Shown: piece by piece, positions 18,942 through 25,845 of the stretch
Position numbering within the stretch: the stretch's first letter is position 1
Layout: each line of letters opens with the position of its first letter
From: Desulfobacterales bacterium
GTDB taxonomy: Bacteria > Desulfobacterota > Desulfovibrionia > Desulfovibrionales > Desulfothermaceae
Assembly: GCA_027064715.1 (NCBI GenBank)
Contig: JAMOPG010000205.1
Coordinates: 1 to 32,989 of the forward strand
Direction: 5' to 3'
Length of the DNA: 32,989 bases
The notes under the pieces: model-generated
Database searches by the model: none
What the model was told of the DNA's origin: nothing
What the model saw: only the letters and a program-made list of their open reading frames with translations
Made by a program: the position numbers and the translations under genes

Positions 18942-19490
18942 ATGGGACAAGATAGAAGACAATATTTACGAGTAAGGACAAATCTTAGGGCCTTGGTGAA
19001 AAAGGTATCCAAGGATACAAAGACCCCATCCATTCGAATAAGTTCCAATGAATTATTTAGGAGTGATTTTGATTACAAAGATATGGGGATTCCTGAAGGA
19101 TTATGCCTATTCCTTCAATATCTGGATAGAAAAATAGATCAGATTCTAAGTTTAATTGGCAATGCTTTAATTGAAAAGGGATTTGAGTTTTCCACTGATA
19201 TTGTTGAGCTGGGAGGAGGTGGACTTAAGTGTATAATTGATAAACACAGTTTCCAATCAGGAGATAAAGTTGAGCTTGTTTTGTATTTGTCTCATATCCC
19301 TTTATATTTAATCTCTGTTTTGGGAAAGATTGTAAGGATTGAGAAACATATGGGTAAAGATCTTGCTGTAATAGAATTTGAATATGTAAAGGAGAGGGAT
19401 CAAGATGCAATAGTTAGGTTTATTTTTCAGGAACAAAGGGATCAAATCAGGGCAAAAAAGGAACAAAATTTAATAGATGAGGAGAGTTAG
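18942..19490 (+). CDS. PilZ-domain protein
   Basis: A 182-residue soluble protein. The N-terminus has DRRQYLRVR (RxxxR at residues 6-10), and residues 86-91 read DIVELG followed by GGG, the position of the D/NxSxxG motif with Val where Ser is usual. Between them lies about 75 residues, longer than in simple PilZ domains, including a helix YLDRKIDQILSLIGN. PilZ proteins sense c-di-GMP. The gene overlaps nothing upstream, but its stop codon lies inside the ribosome-binding region of the next gene, so the two are translated together. Confidence 0.8.
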   Translation: MGQDRRQYLRVRTNLRALVKKVSKDTKTPSIRISSNELFRSDFDYKDMGIPEGLCLFLQYLDRKIDQILSLIGNALIEKGFEFSTDIVELGGGGLKCIIDKHSFQSGDKVELVLYLSHIPLYLISVLGKIVRIEKHMGKDLAVIEFEYVKERDQDAIVRFIFQEQRDQIRAKKEQNLIDEES

Positions 19491-19491
19491 G

Positions 19492-20178
19492 ATGGCAGCA
19501 AAAAAGAAAATTGTTGTTAAAGGTACAGAGGATGTTTTGCGAATCTTATGCGATTCAATTGCAAATACTTTATCCACAGTGACCAGTTCTCAAGTTACCT
19601 ATCCTAAAACTTTTATCAGAACCAACAAAACCTGTCTTAGGCCTGATATTGGATGTTTTGTTCTTTTTGAAGGTGGATTTACGGGTCTTGTTGCAATGAA
19701 TTTTAAGGCTAATACTGCTTTAGAGATTTATAAAAAATTCAATGTGAATATGGGCATCCCTGAAAGTGAACTTACTAATAACCATACATCCCCAGAGGTT
19801 GCTGATACAATAGGAGAACTTTTAAATCAATGTATTGGTCAGTTTCAGATTAACTTAAGAAAGGAATTGGGTCTATCAGTAACTCAAAATCAGCCCAGGA
19901 TGGTTACCCTGACTCAGTCCATGAGAATTTCTTTAGAAACAGAGATAGATAAACCACAATTTATGAGGGTTGAGTTTAGAACCCAAGGGAATAACTTATT
20001 TTATTTAGAGACCACATTTGAAAAAGTGGAATTTGTAATGGAAAGAACACCAAAACCTAAACAAACAGATTGTGTAGATGTGGATGAACTCTTGGAAAAT
20101 AAAAATAAATTACAATGTGATAAAAAGACAGAAGAAAATATTGCAGATGAGGATTTTATGAAAAAATTAGGCTTATAA
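19492..20178 (+). CDS. DUF3334 protein with CheC/CheX-like motif
   Basis: A 228-residue protein of the uncharacterised DUF3334 family (TNKTCLRPDIGCFVLFEGGFTGLVAMNF is cut short here as the recognisable core). I prefer ATG 19492, preceded by GAGGAG, over ATG 19477, which lies upstream of that site. Residues 105-135 fit the CheC/CheX/FliY phosphatase consensus exactly: Asp105, three residues, Glu109, two residues, Asn112, then 22 residues, Pro135. This suggests a CheX-like fold and possibly CheY-P dephosphorylation. The function is inferred, but it sits beside a PilZ gene in a genome with motAB and a chemoreceptor. Confidence 0.75.
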   Translation: MAAKKKIVVKGTEDVLRILCDSIANTLSTVTSSQVTYPKTFIRTNKTCLRPDIGCFVLFEGGFTGLVAMNFKANTALEIYKKFNVNMGIPESELTNNHTSPEVADTIGELLNQCIGQFQINLRKELGLSVTQNQPRMVTLTQSMRISLETEIDKPQFMRVEFRTQGNNLFYLETTFEKVEFVMERTPKPKQTDCVDVDELLENKNKLQCDKKTEENIADEDFMKKLGL

Positions 20179-20196
20179 AACAAGGAAGGGTGATTT

Positions 20197-20418
20197 ATGG
20201 AGGCGAAAACCATTTGTTTTTGTTTTGGTTACACTGATAAAGACATAATAGAAGATGTTAGAAAGCATCATGGTAAATCTTCCATATTGGAAAAGATTAA
20301 GGTAGAAAAAGCAAGAGGAAAATGTAGGTGTGCTGAGCTAAATCCTAAAGGCAGGTGATGTTTAGGGGATGTCCACCAGGTGGTGGAAAGTATTGGAAAA
20401 AGTTTTTATAAAAAATAG
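20197..20418 (+). CDS. Selenocysteine-containing CopZ-N-terminal-like [2Fe-2S] protein
   Basis: A 73-residue protein if TGA 20356-20358 (codon 54) is read as selenocysteine; conventional reading would stop at 53 residues. The ATG at 20197 follows AAGGAAGGG. The N-terminus has CFCFGYTDKDI (Cys7, Cys9), and the centre has KCRCAELNPKGR (Cys43, Cys45), then Sec54-Cys55-LGDVHQVV. This matches the N-terminal FeS domain of CopZ, whose end reads WCVVTNPSGRCCHWHVERL in the archaeal protein as I recall it. Cys45 aligns with the third ligand, Sec54 with the first Cys of GRCC and Cys55 with the second, the ligand. A SECIS-like hairpin follows the UGA, and selD is in the same window. A role in electron transfer, metal or redox handling is inference; the partner is unknown. 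Confidence 0.8.
20356..20387 (+). promoter_or_regulatory. UGA(Sec) codon with downstream SECIS-like hairpin
   Basis: After UGA at 20356-20358, TCCACC (20372-20377) and GGTGGA (20382-20387) form a perfect 6-bp stem with the loop AGGT at 20378-20381. The loop starts 19 nt after the UGA. The AGGU apical sequence resembles the AGGUCU loop of the E. coli fdhF SECIS. There is no T-tract, so it is not a terminator. Confidence 0.75.
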
Positions 20419-20427
20419 TGAAATAAG

Positions 20428-20452
20428 TCCATTTGTGGGGGAAATAAATGGA
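20428..20452 (+). repeat. Inverted repeat upstream of the PiT gene
   Basis: TCCATTT (20428-20434) and AAATGGA (20446-20452) are perfect 7-bp complements around an 11-nt G-rich spacer. The repeat lies directly before the AAGGAG ribosome-binding site of the permease gene, so it could be an operator or an RNA hairpin limiting initiation. Its role is unproven. Confidence 0.45.
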
Positions 20453-20469
20453 ACAAGGAGTATAAATTA

Positions 20470-21705
20470 ATGGGCATGTTTGAGATATTTCTTATACTTT
20501 CTGTGATAGCTGGTTTTTTAATGGCATTTAATTTAGGTGCAAATGATGTTGCCAATGCCATGGCATCAGCTGTTGGTGCCCGGGCAATAACTGTTAAACA
20601 GGCAATATATATAGCAGGCATCTTGAATTTTATAGGAGCTGTTTTTTTTGGGGCCCATGTAACAGCTACTATTAGTAAAGGAATTATTAATCCTCAATAT
20701 ATCAGTGATCCAAGGCTTATAATGATTGGAATGTTTGCGTCTCTTTTGTCTGCAGCATTATGGGTTTTTATTGCAACTGTAACTGCCCTTCCAGTATCAT
20801 CTACTCATTCCATAATTGGCAGTATCTTAGGTTTTGGATTAGTTGCAGGTGGACCTCATGTGGTAAATTGGAAGGTTCTGGGGAATGTTGTATTATCATG
20901 GATAATATCACCTTTTTTTGCTGCTACTATTTCGTTTATAGTTTTTACATTGATTAGACGAAATATACTTATGAGAAAGGATTTTGATAAACAGGCCATA
21001 TTTTGGGTTCCAATATGGATAGTGATAACGTGTGCATTGGTGATGTTATCTTTTTTTTATAAAACACCGTTTGGCAAGAAGTTAGGACTTCCTTTTTGTG
21101 TGAGCATCTCAATGGTTATAATAATCGGTGGAATCATATATTTTCTTAGTAGAATCTGGGTAAAAAGATTTATAAAAAAATTTGAGGAAGGAGCACAAGC
21201 AGTAGAAGAAACATTCAGAAAAATACAAATAGGAACTTCATGTTATGTTGCAATGTCTCAGGGTGCAAATGATGTTGCCAATGCAATTGGGCCTGTTGTA
21301 GCTGTTTATTCAATTGCAAAGTATCATGCTCTACCGCCAAAAGTTGAAATACCTATATTTTTTCTCGCACTTGGTGGTCTGGGTATTGCCACAGGTATTA
21401 TGCTATTTGGGAAAAATGTTATAGCAACTGTTGGCGAAAAGATTACAACACTCACCAATACCCGTGGATTTTCTGTAGATTTTGGTGCTGCTACTACAGT
21501 GCTTGTGGCATCTAATTTGGGTATGCCAGTATCAACAACCCATTCTGCTGTTGGCGGGGTTGTGGGAGTTGGGATTGCCAGGGGATTTAGTGCTGTGGAT
21601 TTTGGAGTATTGATAAAGATTGTAATCTACTGGGTATTAACTGTTCCCATAGCTGCATTTACCAGTATTTTTATATTTCAACTTATGAGATGGACATTGT
21701 TATAA
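20470..21705 (+). CDS. pit: PiT-family inorganic phosphate permease
   Basis: A 411-residue membrane protein with the two inverted halves of the PiT family. Each half has the GANDVANA signature (near residues 23 and 268), and each has a PVSSTHS or PVSTTHS motif in the following re-entrant region. About ten TM segments are visible, split by a hydrophilic loop (residues about 230-255). PiT carriers use H+ or Na+ to import phosphate; some relatives carry sulfate. AAGGAG precedes the ATG. It is followed by a DUF47 gene, the usual partner of PiT permeases. Confidence 0.95.
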   Translation: MGMFEIFLILSVIAGFLMAFNLGANDVANAMASAVGARAITVKQAIYIAGILNFIGAVFFGAHVTATISKGIINPQYISDPRLIMIGMFASLLSAALWVFIATVTALPVSSTHSIIGSILGFGLVAGGPHVVNWKVLGNVVLSWIISPFFAATISFIVFTLIRRNILMRKDFDKQAIFWVPIWIVITCALVMLSFFYKTPFGKKLGLPFCVSISMVIIIGGIIYFLSRIWVKRFIKKFEEGAQAVEETFRKIQIGTSCYVAMSQGANDVANAIGPVVAVYSIAKYHALPPKVEIPIFFLALGGLGIATGIMLFGKNVIATVGEKITTLTNTRGFSVDFGAATTVLVASNLGMPVSTTHSAVGGVVGVGIARGFSAVDFGVLIKIVIYWVLTVPIAAFTSIFIFQLMRWTLL

Positions 21706-21714
21706 AAAATTTGG

Positions 21715-21742
21715 TTGAAAAAAATTCAATTTGAGATATAAT
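21715..21742 (+). promoter_or_regulatory. Predicted promoter for the DUF47 gene
   Basis: TTGAAA (21715-21720) and TATAAT (21737-21742) are 16 bp apart in the 97-bp gap after the permease gene. It would start transcription about 54 nt upstream of the DUF47 ATG, in addition to any read-through from the permease. Confidence 0.45.
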
Positions 21743-21802
21743 TTTATTTTTACTGCGATGAACAAAAATTTATACTAACAAAGTAGAAGGAGATATAGAA
21801 TT

Positions 21803-22480
21803 ATGTTAAAAAAGTTGCCTTTTTTTGGTTTGATTACCCCTCGCTCACCTATGGAAGGTCTTGTGGAACATTATGATAAGATCATGGAAGGTATTGTGTT
21901 GATAAGAGAGGCATTGGAATGTTACATTTCTGGATCAGGGGTGTGCAGGGAGTTTAAAGAAATCACTGCTGAGGTGGATGCAATAGAAGATCATGCTGAC
22001 AAGATTAAAAGAAATATAAGGAATCATTTACCTAGACGTCTTTTTATGCCAGTGGATAAAACACTTTTTTTAAATTATACAAGGAGTCAGGATAATATCT
22101 TGGATTATGCCCAAGAGGCCCTTCACTGGTTGGGCATGAGAAGGGTTATGATTCAAGAAGAAAAACAAAGGCCGTTTGTGGATCTAGTGGAGGAGGTAAT
22201 CTATACAGTGGAGCTACTTGGTCCAGCACTTCATGCCACAATAGGTCTTGTACATGGTGATCATATAGATAGATTGGGTTGTAAAGAAAAATACAGAAGG
22301 ATAAGAACGGAAAGACAAAAAATTTGGAAAATGCAAAGACAACTGGTGGCAGAAATATATAATTCAGATATGGATTTTAAAGATATATATCAACTTATCC
22401 ATTTTGTGGGATGCTTAAATGATACTGTGAAAAATTGTGAAGTATGTGCTGACACATTAAGGGCAATGATAGCAAGATAA
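21803..22480 (+). CDS. DUF47 / PhoU-like phosphate transport accessory protein
   Basis: A 225-residue all-helical protein of the DUF47 (TIGR00153) family, distantly related to PhoU. Recognisable features are FFGLITPRSPMEGLVEHYDKI, the acidic EITAEVDAIEDHADKIKRNIRNHLPR-type helix, and NYTRSQDNILDYAQEAL. Members accompany PiT permeases and probably regulate them; the acidic residues are likely metal ligands, as in PhoU. GAAGGAG lies before the ATG. The next gene starts 4 nt after the stop. Confidence 0.9.
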   Translation: MLKKLPFFGLITPRSPMEGLVEHYDKIMEGIVLIREALECYISGSGVCREFKEITAEVDAIEDHADKIKRNIRNHLPRRLFMPVDKTLFLNYTRSQDNILDYAQEALHWLGMRRVMIQEEKQRPFVDLVEEVIYTVELLGPALHATIGLVHGDHIDRLGCKEKYRRIRTERQKIWKMQRQLVAEIYNSDMDFKDIYQLIHFVGCLNDTVKNCEVCADTLRAMIAR

Positions 22481-22484
22481 AGTT

Positions 22485-23027
22485 ATGAAGATTTGTACAG
22501 AAATAGATGCCATTGAACTTTTAAAAAAATATGCCCCAACAGAAGAAGCATTTAGAAAGGTTTTTACGCACTCTCAAAATGTTAGGAACATTGCCCTATC
22601 GTTAACAAAACATTTAGAAGATATAGACAAACATATATTGAGTATTGGGGCATTATTGCATGACATTGGGAGATTTAAATATCCTCCTGGTACCAAAGAT
22701 GCTATACTTCATGGGGTAGAGGGTGGTAAGATTTTAAGGGAACTGGGATATGAGATTTACGCAAGGATATGCGAGAGGCATATTGGAGTGGGTATAACCA
22801 AAGAGGATATCTTGGCTCAAGGTCTACCTCTACCTTTAAAGGACTATGTGCCTGAGACAAAAGAAGAGATAATCATTGCCTATGCGGATAATCTCGATTC
22901 TCCTGGGATTAAAGATGAGCGGGATGTGGAAGAGAGATTTGCAAGAGAGATTGGTGAATCTTATAGAGAAAGGGTAAGGCAATTTCATAAAAAGGTACAT
23001 TCTATTTTGAAAGATCGAGTTGTTTAA
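22485..23027 (+). CDS. HD-domain hydrolase (HDIG type)
   Basis: A 180-residue protein with the HD-domain metal ligands: His29 (FTHSQNV), His59-Asp60 (LLHDIGRF) and His76 (ILHGVEGG), followed by CERHIGVG and AYADNLD. It resembles the small HDIG hydrolases of the TIGR00295 group. These are metal-dependent phosphohydrolases, probably acting on nucleotides or small phosphate esters; the substrate is unknown. It starts 4 nt after the DUF47 stop and ends the phosphate cluster before a terminator. Confidence 0.85.
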   Translation: MKICTEIDAIELLKKYAPTEEAFRKVFTHSQNVRNIALSLTKHLEDIDKHILSIGALLHDIGRFKYPPGTKDAILHGVEGGKILRELGYEIYARICERHIGVGITKEDILAQGLPLPLKDYVPETKEEIIIAYADNLDSPGIKDERDVEERFAREIGESYRERVRQFHKKVHSILKDRVV

Positions 23028-23037
23028 AGGACTGGCT

Positions 23038-23069
23038 AAAAAAGGCGCACTCTTTGGTGCGTCTTTTTT
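23038..23069. terminator. Bidirectional terminator between the HD and aminotransferase genes
   Basis: AAAAAAGGCGCAC (23038-23050) pairs with GTGCGTCTTTTTT (23057-23069), one G-U pair, around a TCTTTG loop. The A and T tracts on both sides suit the two convergent genes. Confidence 0.85.
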
Positions 23070-23078
23070 ATTATAAAT

Positions 23079-24053
23079 TTACCATACAGGTGTTAGTTGC
23101 TCTTTATTTTCACTGGTATCCTTTTCAAAGAATTTTCTGAACAAATCAAAAAATTTCCCAGGTCTTCCGTCTCCAACTTTTATCTCTTCAAATTCAGTTA
23201 TAGCCAACACATCAATGGTTGTTGAAAACACTAATATCTCTTTTGCTTTTAAAAGATCTGATATATAAAGGTCTTGCTGTTTTGCATCTTTTAATATTTT
23301 AGATTTTACTAATTCTTTGGCAAATTCCATGGCACGCAAGACTGTTGTGCCCTTTAAGATTTGATCAAAAGGAGGTATAAGAAATTCGTCTTTTCTGGTT
23401 ATTATTCCAAAATTTTCAGTTGCCCCTTCTCCTATTTTCCCTCCTTCCATGACATTTACAACATAATCACACCCTTGCCTCTCACACTCACTTTTCATCA
23501 GTACATTGGGCAAATAATTACATGACTTTACTGTAGCAAAAAAGGCTCCTTTAAGGGGGATTTTGCTGAGTTTTAGGGAGCAACCTTGCTCTATTTTTCT
23601 TTGTTCAACTGGATGGTGTTTTGTGACCACAATATATAATTGGGAACCTATTGTTTTTCCTGGTTTAGGTGAAAAATCTCCAGGACCCCTTGATATATAG
23701 AGTCTAATAACACAATCTTTTTCCCCACCAGCCTTTATTGTGGCAATAATTATGTCTCTGATCTCTTTTATAGGATAAGGAGGAGTTAATCTTATTTTTG
23801 CCAGGGAGTTTTCAAGCCTTTTTAGATGTTGATCAAGTTGATATATATTTCCATTTACACATTTAAATGCTTCAAAGACACCATCTCCTCTGTGTACTAA
23901 ATGATCATCAATGGGTACAAGCATAAGTCTAGGGTCTGTTATTATGCCTCCATACCATGAAGAAAACATGCTTAAATAATCATTTAGGTAAGAAAAATTT
24001 TTATTTTCTAAAATAGATACCGCTTCTTTAAAATTAAATTTAGAGATGTTCAT
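23079..24053 (-). CDS. Class IV PLP-dependent aminotransferase
   Basis: A 324-residue fold-type IV enzyme, the family of branched-chain and D-amino acid aminotransferases and aminodeoxychorismate lyase. Motifs: HRGDGVFEAFKCVNG, RLENSLAKIRL, VIRLYISRGPG, the PLP lysine Lys176 in ATVKSCNYLPNVL, and GEGATENFGII (PLP phosphate region). KSCNYLPN is closer to D-amino acid or lyase-type members than to IlvE, but I cannot fix the substrate. It has a slightly long N-terminus of about 40 residues before the core. It is a probable single-gene unit: the upstream HD-GYP remnant shares its strand. Confidence 0.88.
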   Translation of the reverse strand: MNISKFNFKEAVSILENKNFSYLNDYLSMFSSWYGGIITDPRLMLVPIDDHLVHRGDGVFEAFKCVNGNIYQLDQHLKRLENSLAKIRLTPPYPIKEIRDIIIATIKAGGEKDCVIRLYISRGPGDFSPKPGKTIGSQLYIVVTKHHPVEQRKIEQGCSLKLSKIPLKGAFFATVKSCNYLPNVLMKSECERQGCDYVVNVMEGGKIGEGATENFGIITRKDEFLIPPFDQILKGTTVLRAMEFAKELVKSKILKDAKQQDLYISDLLKAKEILVFSTTIDVLAITEFEEIKVGDGRPGKFFDLFRKFFEKDTSENKEQLTPVW

Positions 24054-24098
24054 TTAAATACCTCATTTTTGCCATGTATATTAATTAATTCTAAATTT

Positions 24099-24496
24099 TC
24101 AATAAACAGATAAACTAAGTGGGTGAAACTGTTTTCCCTTTTGCCTTTTTAGTTCTGATATTACATCTTCTTCAGGCCATGGATCTTTGTAACATCTAGC
24201 AGAACTTAGGGCATCATATACATCTGCAAGGGCAGCTATTCTTCCCCAAATAGAAATCTCTTCCTTTTTTCCTTTAGGGGACCCTGCGCCATCCCATCTT
24301 TCGTGGTGTTCAAGAGCTATCAAACCAGCTATTTCTTCTGTCTCTGACTTTGGGTTTTCAAAGAGTTTTACCCCTACATATGTGGTTTTTATGTGCTCAA
24401 ATTCTTTATATGTTAATTTGTCTGTCTGTCTTTTTTTAATATTAAATCAGATTTGGAGATCATACTAAGGCAGCATCCTACAAACTCACTATTCAT
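24099..24496 (-). pseudogene. Decayed HD-GYP c-di-GMP phosphodiesterase remnant
   Basis: The frame ending at 24099 codes for the C-terminal half of an HD-GYP domain: LTYKEFEHIKTTYVG, IALEHHERWDGAG, GRIAALADVYDALSS, CYKDPWPEED. The first half continues in another frame: from ATG 24496 one reads VGCCLSMISKSDLILKK, matching the usual LLHDIGK-PD-IL-K region but with the HD pair lost (LSMISK for LHDIGK). One missing base in a run of seven A (plus 24431-24437) would join the two frames. GYP reads GSP. The N-terminal regulatory domain is absent. With metal ligands lost and a frameshift, it cannot act as a phosphodiesterase. It overlaps the end of the radical SAM gene. Confidence 0.82.
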
Positions 24497-25748
24497 TATA
24501 ACTACCTTTATTTTTCATAATATTTTCTGCTAGTTGTTTTTGTCTTTCAAATTCACCAAAGAGTTTACCTTTTGCTAATGCCTTGTTTATAAAAGGATAA
24601 TATTTTGATATATCAGAAGTTTTCCTATCCGCAAAAGGTGTTCCAGGTAGCGGGATAAATGTATGAGCATGTATCTTTGCCCCTTTTTTTATCAATTCCT
24701 TCATCACCTTTATACTTTCTTCTATATCCTTTTGTTCTTCTCCTGGCAATCCAAAAATAAAATCTACTTTTGGTATTATATTAAATTTTTTACATATGTC
24801 CACAGCTTTTATTACATGATCCACTGAATGTCCTCTTCTGCATTTTTCTAATATCCTTTCACTTCCTGACTGACAACCAATAACCAGATTGTCGTTGTTG
24901 GCGTATCTTTTTATAAGAGCAACTGTGTCTTCTGTCACATGCTCTGGCCTTACTTCTGATGGAAAACTACCAAAAAAGATCCTTCCATTGTTTTTTATGA
25001 CCTTTCTTATCTCTTTTAAAAGTTGTTCTAATTTTGATAAATTTAGTTCCTTTCCATCAATGGAACCATAGGAAAATGCATTTGGTGTAATAAACCTGAT
25101 ATCCGTCATCCCCCTTTTAAAAAGGGTTTGTACAAGAGATATGATATTTTCAATTGATCTGTGTCTTACATTTTTCCCAAAAATATAGCTAGTTTCACAA
25201 AAAAAGCATCCAAAGGGACAACCCCTTGTTATTTCTATGGGTCCAAATCTTTTAAAAGTAGGGCTAAAGGGATTATATTCATCCAAATTGATCCATTTGT
25301 CTTTTTTTGTGGCGATTAATTTTGTGCCCTGATAAAAAAATATTGAGGGAATTTCATCAAGGGCCGTGTTATCTAAGGCCCAATCAATAATCTTTAAGAT
25401 GATCTGTTCTCCTTCACCCTTAACAACAATGTGAAAGCCCATCTTTAAAGTGGCTCTTGGATCTCCACTTGGATGTGGCCCCCCTGCAATCAAAATGGTT
25501 TTTGGATAGTTAGATCTGATGTTTTTAACAAGGTTTGCGATCTCCTGCACCTCTGATGTGAAAAAAGAGATACATACTATGATCTTTTTATACCTTGAAT
25601 ATGCTTTGGAGATAGAAGTTAAGAGGTCTTGTGTAAGTTCTATTTTTATTTTATCTAAATAATTTTTGCTTTCAATTGCCCCAAGTAAAGAATTTATGGA
25701 ATATTTGTGGGATTTTTTGTCTAAAAAAAGTAATATAGGTTTTTCCAT
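24489..25748 (-). CDS. B12-binding/radical SAM domain protein
   Basis: A 419-residue protein with an N-terminal cobalamin-binding-like Rossmann domain (IAGGPHPSGDPRATLKMGF, VVKGEGE) and a radical SAM core. Cys177, Cys181 and Cys184 in CPFGCFFC bind the [4Fe-4S] cluster that cleaves S-adenosylmethionine; FIFGLPGEE is the conserved strand after the barrel's middle. It resembles the TIGR04013 family, known from methanogens and other anaerobes. The reaction is unknown. Its C-terminus abuts the HD-GYP remnant, and it is divergent from the cysteine desulfidase gene. Confidence 0.85.
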   Translation of the reverse strand: MEKPILLFLDKKSHKYSINSLLGAIESKNYLDKIKIELTQDLLTSISKAYSRYKKIIVCISFFTSEVQEIANLVKNIRSNYPKTILIAGGPHPSGDPRATLKMGFHIVVKGEGEQIILKIIDWALDNTALDEIPSIFFYQGTKLIATKKDKWINLDEYNPFSPTFKRFGPIEITRGCPFGCFFCETSYIFGKNVRHRSIENIISLVQTLFKRGMTDIRFITPNAFSYGSIDGKELNLSKLEQLLKEIRKVIKNNGRIFFGSFPSEVRPEHVTEDTVALIKRYANNDNLVIGCQSGSERILEKCRRGHSVDHVIKAVDICKKFNIIPKVDFIFGLPGEEQKDIEESIKVMKELIKKGAKIHAHTFIPLPGTPFADRKTSDISKYYPFINKALAKGKLFGEFERQKQLAENIMKNKGSYNE

Positions 25749-25845
25749 AAGACCATTGATAGTATAAAGAAATATCCATTGAAAAGCGAGATCTAATGGT
25801 ATAGAAACTGAGTTGTGATAACAAGAGAAAAATTGGGGGAATTTT

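Noticed and set aside
20372-20387. The hairpin after the CopZ-like frame as a transcription terminator
   Set aside because: No T-tract follows, and the frame continues through it to a TAG at 20416-20418.
24421-24440. TCTG repeat and T run as a phase-variation tract
   Set aside because: It sits in an already decayed gene with a lost active site, so switching would restore nothing.
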